Positions 57,001 through 63,000 of a stretch of 64,000 bases of DNA are shown piece after piece. The translations under genes were made by a program, and so were the position numbers. Origin of the DNA: Cyrtodaria siliqua (taxonomy: Eukaryota; Mollusca; Bivalvia; Adapedonta; Hiatellidae); contig JAWPHD010002621.1 in the NCBI GenBank assembly GCA_037043455.1, forward strand, positions 62,001 through 126,000, given 5' to 3'. Position 1 is the stretch's first letter. Every line of letters starts with the position of its first letter. A model generated the notes under the pieces. That model was given only the letters and a program-made list of their open reading frames with translations, had not been told where the DNA came from and made no database searches.

Positions 57001-60000
57001 GATCATGGAACTACTTTCTTTAATTTTGTGACCAGGATCCTGTTGGAATAATAATTACATGATCATGGAACTACTTTCTTTAATTTTGTGACCAGGATCC
57101 TGTCGGAATAATAATAACATGATCATGGAACTACTTTTTTTAATTTTGTGACGTGGGTCCTGTCGGAATAATAATTACATGATCATGGAACTACTTTCTT
57201 TAATTTTGTGACCAGGATCCTGTCGGAATAATAATTACATGATCATGTGACTACTTTCTTTAATTTTGTGACCAGGATCCTGTCGGAATAATAATTACAT
57301 GATCATGGAACTACTTTCTTTAATTTTGTGACCAGGATCCTGTCGGAATAATAATTACATGATTATGGAACTACTTTCTTTAATTTTGTGACCAGGATCC
57401 TGTCGGAATAATAATTACATGATCATGGAAATACTTTCTTTAATTTTGTGTCAAAGACTGTTAGGTAAGCTAGGTATCACGTGACTATACTACTTTCAGT
57501 AATGTGTACATGACTAGACTACTTTCAGTAATGTGTACATGTTATTTTTCAATAACATGTAAGAATAATAATCATATAACCTTAAACTGACATTTGATTA
57601 GATTAAAAATTACTTCTATTAGAGGCGCTGCATGGTCTAGTACTTTCGAAGTTTTATTTGATGTTTGTAATTATAGGTTTTTCTTTTTGTCTATGTCATT
57701 GATGTGTCACACATTTAGTACATAGCCACTGCACTGGGCAGTTTTATAAAAAAATAAAATCTCCATTATTGGGACATCCATCTGTGTCACTGTAATTTAT
57801 TTTCTTGAAAATTTCTCTTTTTCTAGATATCTAGCTTTCCAGTACAGACAGGTGCTGGCGAGTCCAGAAAAATTGCTCAAAGTTGGAAGTCAAACGAACC
57901 AGCTGAAAGAATCTGCTGAAAGCCGTCAAATGAACCTGCTTGTTCATCGTTGCCTCCTCACGATGCCAGTGAAGCATGAAATCAAACACTGGAGCAACGA
58001 ATACATGCTGGATTATGGGTACATTAACGGCGTAGTGGCGGGATATGTGAGGTGCCTCTTGCCAGAACAACGAATGTCGACATACGACAAAATGGTGGAA
58101 TTGATGCCCAGTAATGTGCCATTGATATTACGGTAATCCTATATACTGTATGTTGTCTCAGATTTGTTTAAAAAAAAAAAATCACTACCTTTTTCGAAGA
58201 AGAGCGAAGGACATAGAAAAAGTGTTTGTCCAGATATCTGTCCGTCATGCTGCCACAACTAGTCTTCCAGTTATGAAAGGATTCAGTTCATAATTAAAAG
58301 TCTAATAATGGTCTTTATTATATTTTATGGTTAACTTTTACATATAATGCACAAAAAAAAAATAATTCAGTCATCATTATATTTAAATTCAGACATATTT
58401 CAGTCTGTACAGTGATAACTTGTCTGTACAGTGATAACTTGTCGATTCAGTGATAAATAGTCTAAGCAGTGATAACTTGTCTGTACAGTGATAACTGTCT
58501 ATGCAGTGATAACTTGTCTGTACAGTGATAACTTGTCTGTACAGTGATAACTTGTCTGTGCAGTGATAACTTGTCTGTACAGTGATAACTTGTCAGTACA
58601 GTGATAACCTGTCTGTACAGTGATAACTTGTCTATGCAGTGGTAACTTGTCTGTAAAGTGATAACTTGTCTATACAGTGATAACTTGTCTGTACAGTGAT
58701 AACTTGTCTGTACATTGATAACTTGTCTGTAGTGATAACTTGTCTATGCAGTGATAACTTGTCTGTACAGTGATAAATTGTCTGTACAGTGATAACTTGT
58801 CTGTCTGTACAGTGATAACTTGTCTGTACAGTGATAACTTTGTTACTATCATGTTAAGACTAAATGCACACCTCTACTGCATACTGTTTTTTATCAAGTC
58901 GATCTGCACAATTCTGCCGAGAAACAGGGTGCCTGAGATTATTAGTTATTGGGTTTGTTACTGACCCCCTACAGAAATATGTGGGGTCAGTAAGATTTAT
59001 AGGGGGCAAGGCGATAGCCGAGTCCTACTATATCTGACTGACCCCACATATTTCTGTTAGGGGGTCAGTAGCAAACCCAATAACTGATTTATTGCATCGA
59101 GCACCTTTTTTAAGGCAAACTCCGATATTTAACCCATTTTAATGGAGCGTCATTGAGACGTTCGCGCAATTTGACATCATGACGTCAAGTTGACATCACG
59201 ACCGGTACAGTTTAAAAACATTATTAATTTACTTATTACGTTTGTTACTAACGCCTTAAAGAACTATTTGCAAATGATTTAAACTCTGAATGGGAATTGT
59301 AGTCCATATTGTTCTAGTGACCCTCTATGAAATCTACTGACCCACTATAGAATAATAGAGAGTCACCATGTGACCGCTCTAAACCAATAAACTTCCTAGG
59401 ATTTTGTGCGAGGTGCAATAAAAAACCTTATTTAGGCAGTTACATTCCGATCCCGTCAGGTGCACATCTTTTGATGACATCAGGGTATATTTGATGACGT
59501 CTGGGTAGTTTTGAACGGAAAAAAATGTGGAAAAAAGGTAAATTAAATGATAAATAAAATATCATGTTAGTGCCTGATCGTATCCAGTTTATCAGGTTCA
59601 GCCTCACCTGATAAACTGGATAGGATCAGGCATTAACATGATATTCACTATATCTTACCAATATTGTATTTAACCAAACACTATATTGCAGGGTGTGTGA
59701 GGAGTACCTGCGCCACGGGGATGATCAGAAGGCCCTTAGTTTGTGCTACCCCCTGACCTATGATGGAACACAAAACACCCACATTTGGAAGCTGTAATGT
59801 TCTCCTTATTTCTCAACATTCTTAATGCCCACATCTGGAAACTGTGATGATCTCCTTATTTCTCAACATTCTCGATGCCTTCATCTGGAAACCTTAATGT
59901 TCTAATTTCTCTACATTCTCAATACCCACGTCTGGAAGCTGTGATGTGTTATAGAGGATCTTACATTCATGACTGTGTATTATTGATTTGAATAAACGTG

Positions 60001-63000
60001 TTGGATAAAATGATAGGATACAAGGCTCTTGCCGAGTATCCTATCTTTTTATCCAACGAGTTTATTAAAGTCAATAACACACAGTCACGAATGTAAGATT
60101 CTGTTTATCACTTAACCCACCTAGTTTCACTTTAATATTGTCAATTTTCCTTATATACGGCGTCAATTTGTAAGGCAAATCATGACGTCGTTTTGTTGTT
60201 TACACGACGTCGTCACGTTACGCGGTTGTAAATACGTTCGCCTTACAAATAATGCGGCACCCTAAACCAAATTTAACGTTACTAACGTTCTTTTATGAAG
60301 TAAGATTTCAAATAATGATAAATACTTAAGGCGTCTGAACGTACCGTATGATATACCATGAACACAATTGGTATTAACAGTTTTAACGTATACAAACACA
60401 GTGATTCGGTCCTCATTTGCATCTGTAATACACTAGTGTTTTACGAGAAATAAGTCATGGCTTTACTGCACTCCCAGACGCCATGTTATGTGATAACATT
60501 GGTTCTTATTAAAAAAGTTATAATGAGGGGTGGAATGGTTCTGATCTGGTTACCTGTGACTTGTCTTTTTCTTGCATACCATTGACATATTAGCATTGAC
60601 GTGGGCAATAATCAAAGTTTGTATGTTTATAGACTATGAAACCATGCAGTTGGTATTAAATGTGATCGACATCATTGTTGACTGTGCATGATTTTATCCA
60701 CACCCGTGGGTAAGATTATAAGAATCTTACATGGGTATCCGGTGTATCCAGCCTGAGGTATACGCGTTTTTATCGGAACCGAGACTCTGCCGAGGTTCCG
60801 ATTAAAACACATACCGAGGGTTGGAATTCTCTATCTGAACCGAATACCCATGATAGATTATTTTTCTTGCATAACAGAGAAATGTTGTGCATTGACGCCG
60901 CCAGCTATTAACGTTTTGCATGTTTTCCTGATGTACCGGATGTTGGCGCGCGTGAATTTTATCTCGACCCTAGGGTGAGATGGAAATATCTAGCCCCGGT
61001 AAAATGGCGGATATCCTTGTACGGTATGCAAGATAAGATTTTCCAGCACATCTGTAAAATTCGAAGGTAACATGGTGGCAGACTGTAAAGCATATGCACA
61101 TTTCATATGTCAGAAACTGAAACCCATTATGTGGGGTTTCATTTGTATTTGGATTAACACCAGTTGCTTTTTCAGGTCCTTTAAACTGAATTTTTGGAAG
61201 CATACAATTAAAAAAATGGGGGGAAAAAGTGTAATTTACGATTTTTTACTTTGCCAGTTCAATGTTGGTTTGATTAATTTCTGCGAAGTTAACATGTTAA
61301 ACCATATATTACTTATATGGTTATATGCTCATGGGCGTCTGACTCATTGGAATTATCGGAATAAACTATAACTGTCACATACATGTACAAATGAATTTTA
61401 ACCTGATATATTCTCTTTAACAGCGTGACGTTGGTAGCCATAAAGAATGGATCTCAGTTCCAGGTGAGCGATTTTACTGCTTTATCATACTTGGATTGGC
61501 ATAGGGTTAAATCGCAGTGAATAGTATGTTCTAAATATAAATTGAAACAGTCAATGATTTCGGGGACACCGTTCATTACTTAACATGGTTTATATACAAA
61601 GTTATTGGTATCTTATGTCTGACATTTCATTAAGAGGTTTACACAATATATGACATCATGAAAATCAAACTCATTTGCTTCAGATCAAACAATTATCCAC
61701 ATATGTTTATGCCTCCCTGATAGGCGAATAGTAAGTACTTGATGTTTTGCCTGTTAATCTATATTTCCTAATAAATAGTTAAAAAATATATTCTGCAATA
61801 TATTTGTTGAAGTACACATGCACACCGTCAACGTTTTCTGGTGTCGGCAAAGGTTAACCTTAAAATTTGAGAGACATTTTAATACACTCTTGCATTTAAG
61901 CTAACACCAAACTATGTTGAAAAGATATTGTTTGCCTAGGGTCTTTGATATAAGGTAAACTGTATTGAAATTTTGAAGTTTATAACTATATCGGTCAGTT
62001 AATGGTTGCAAATTTTGTTTAACAGCGACTTGTTAGCGGATCCTTTCTATGATTTGTGAACGTTAAATGGCTGATATACCGGTGCAAAAGTCAACATTTT
62101 TGACAGTTTTTCTCACAAACACTTTTGAATAAAATTAAATGGCATCACGTTTTTGACGGTTTGACATCACATGACTGTATTTGCACCGGGTTATGCCCTT
62201 TATAATGTTCGCACAAGTTTTAAGGTCGACCAATCAGATTGCACGATTTTTTTCATGTGCTTGAGAATACATAGTTAATGAGTACTAGCCATTTAAACCA
62301 AAAATATATCGCTTTATTTTATTTTTATATTATGTTTAAAAATTCAAATATTTATAGTATTCATAAATTGTGTTTAATTTGTGTACATGCAGGTGCTTAT
62401 GTTATGTTTTGTTTTACAGATTTACAAACTTAAGATTCGCAGACTACTTTGTTTTGTATTATTTCAGATGTGCAACTGCGGTAATTGTATTATTTCAGAT
62501 GTGCAAACTGTGGTTATTTTGTATTGTTTCAGATTCGGAAGCTGTTCAAGAAGGCAGTACAGACGGTGCCATACAATTTGAGCATGTGGAAAAATGTAAA
62601 ATCTTACAATACTTTGTCTGTGATGATGGTTTGTGGGCGTGTATACACTTGGAAGATATTTGTAGACCCAAAATATTTTGTTTAAAGGGAAACACTGAAA
62701 TCTTGATATTTTAGAAAATATGGGAATCCTGTTAGTTTTTCTACTCGACTCATCATAATAATAACTTGAATAGTTCAAAGCGGTTATTCTCATATTCAAG
62801 ATTGTCGTGTGTCCCTTTAAGTTGAAACTGTAATCAGTTGTTATATAGTACAGAGCGGCCTATAACAGCAAATATTTGTACTGTTGTATGTATATATCAA
62901 ATTCGATTTTCAAGGGGAGCTTTTTGTGTCGCCTTTTCGAAGAAAAAAGCGATACTTAGGGATCACTTGTCATCCGTTAGTCCGACACGAAAACTTAACG

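Noticed and set aside
56940..57460. Second CRISPR-like regular array
   Set aside because: The 60-base units are tandem and nearly identical with no spacers; it is a minisatellite.
58670..58852. Repeated open frame YRQVITVQT on the minus strand
   Set aside because: By-product of the 19-base minisatellite.
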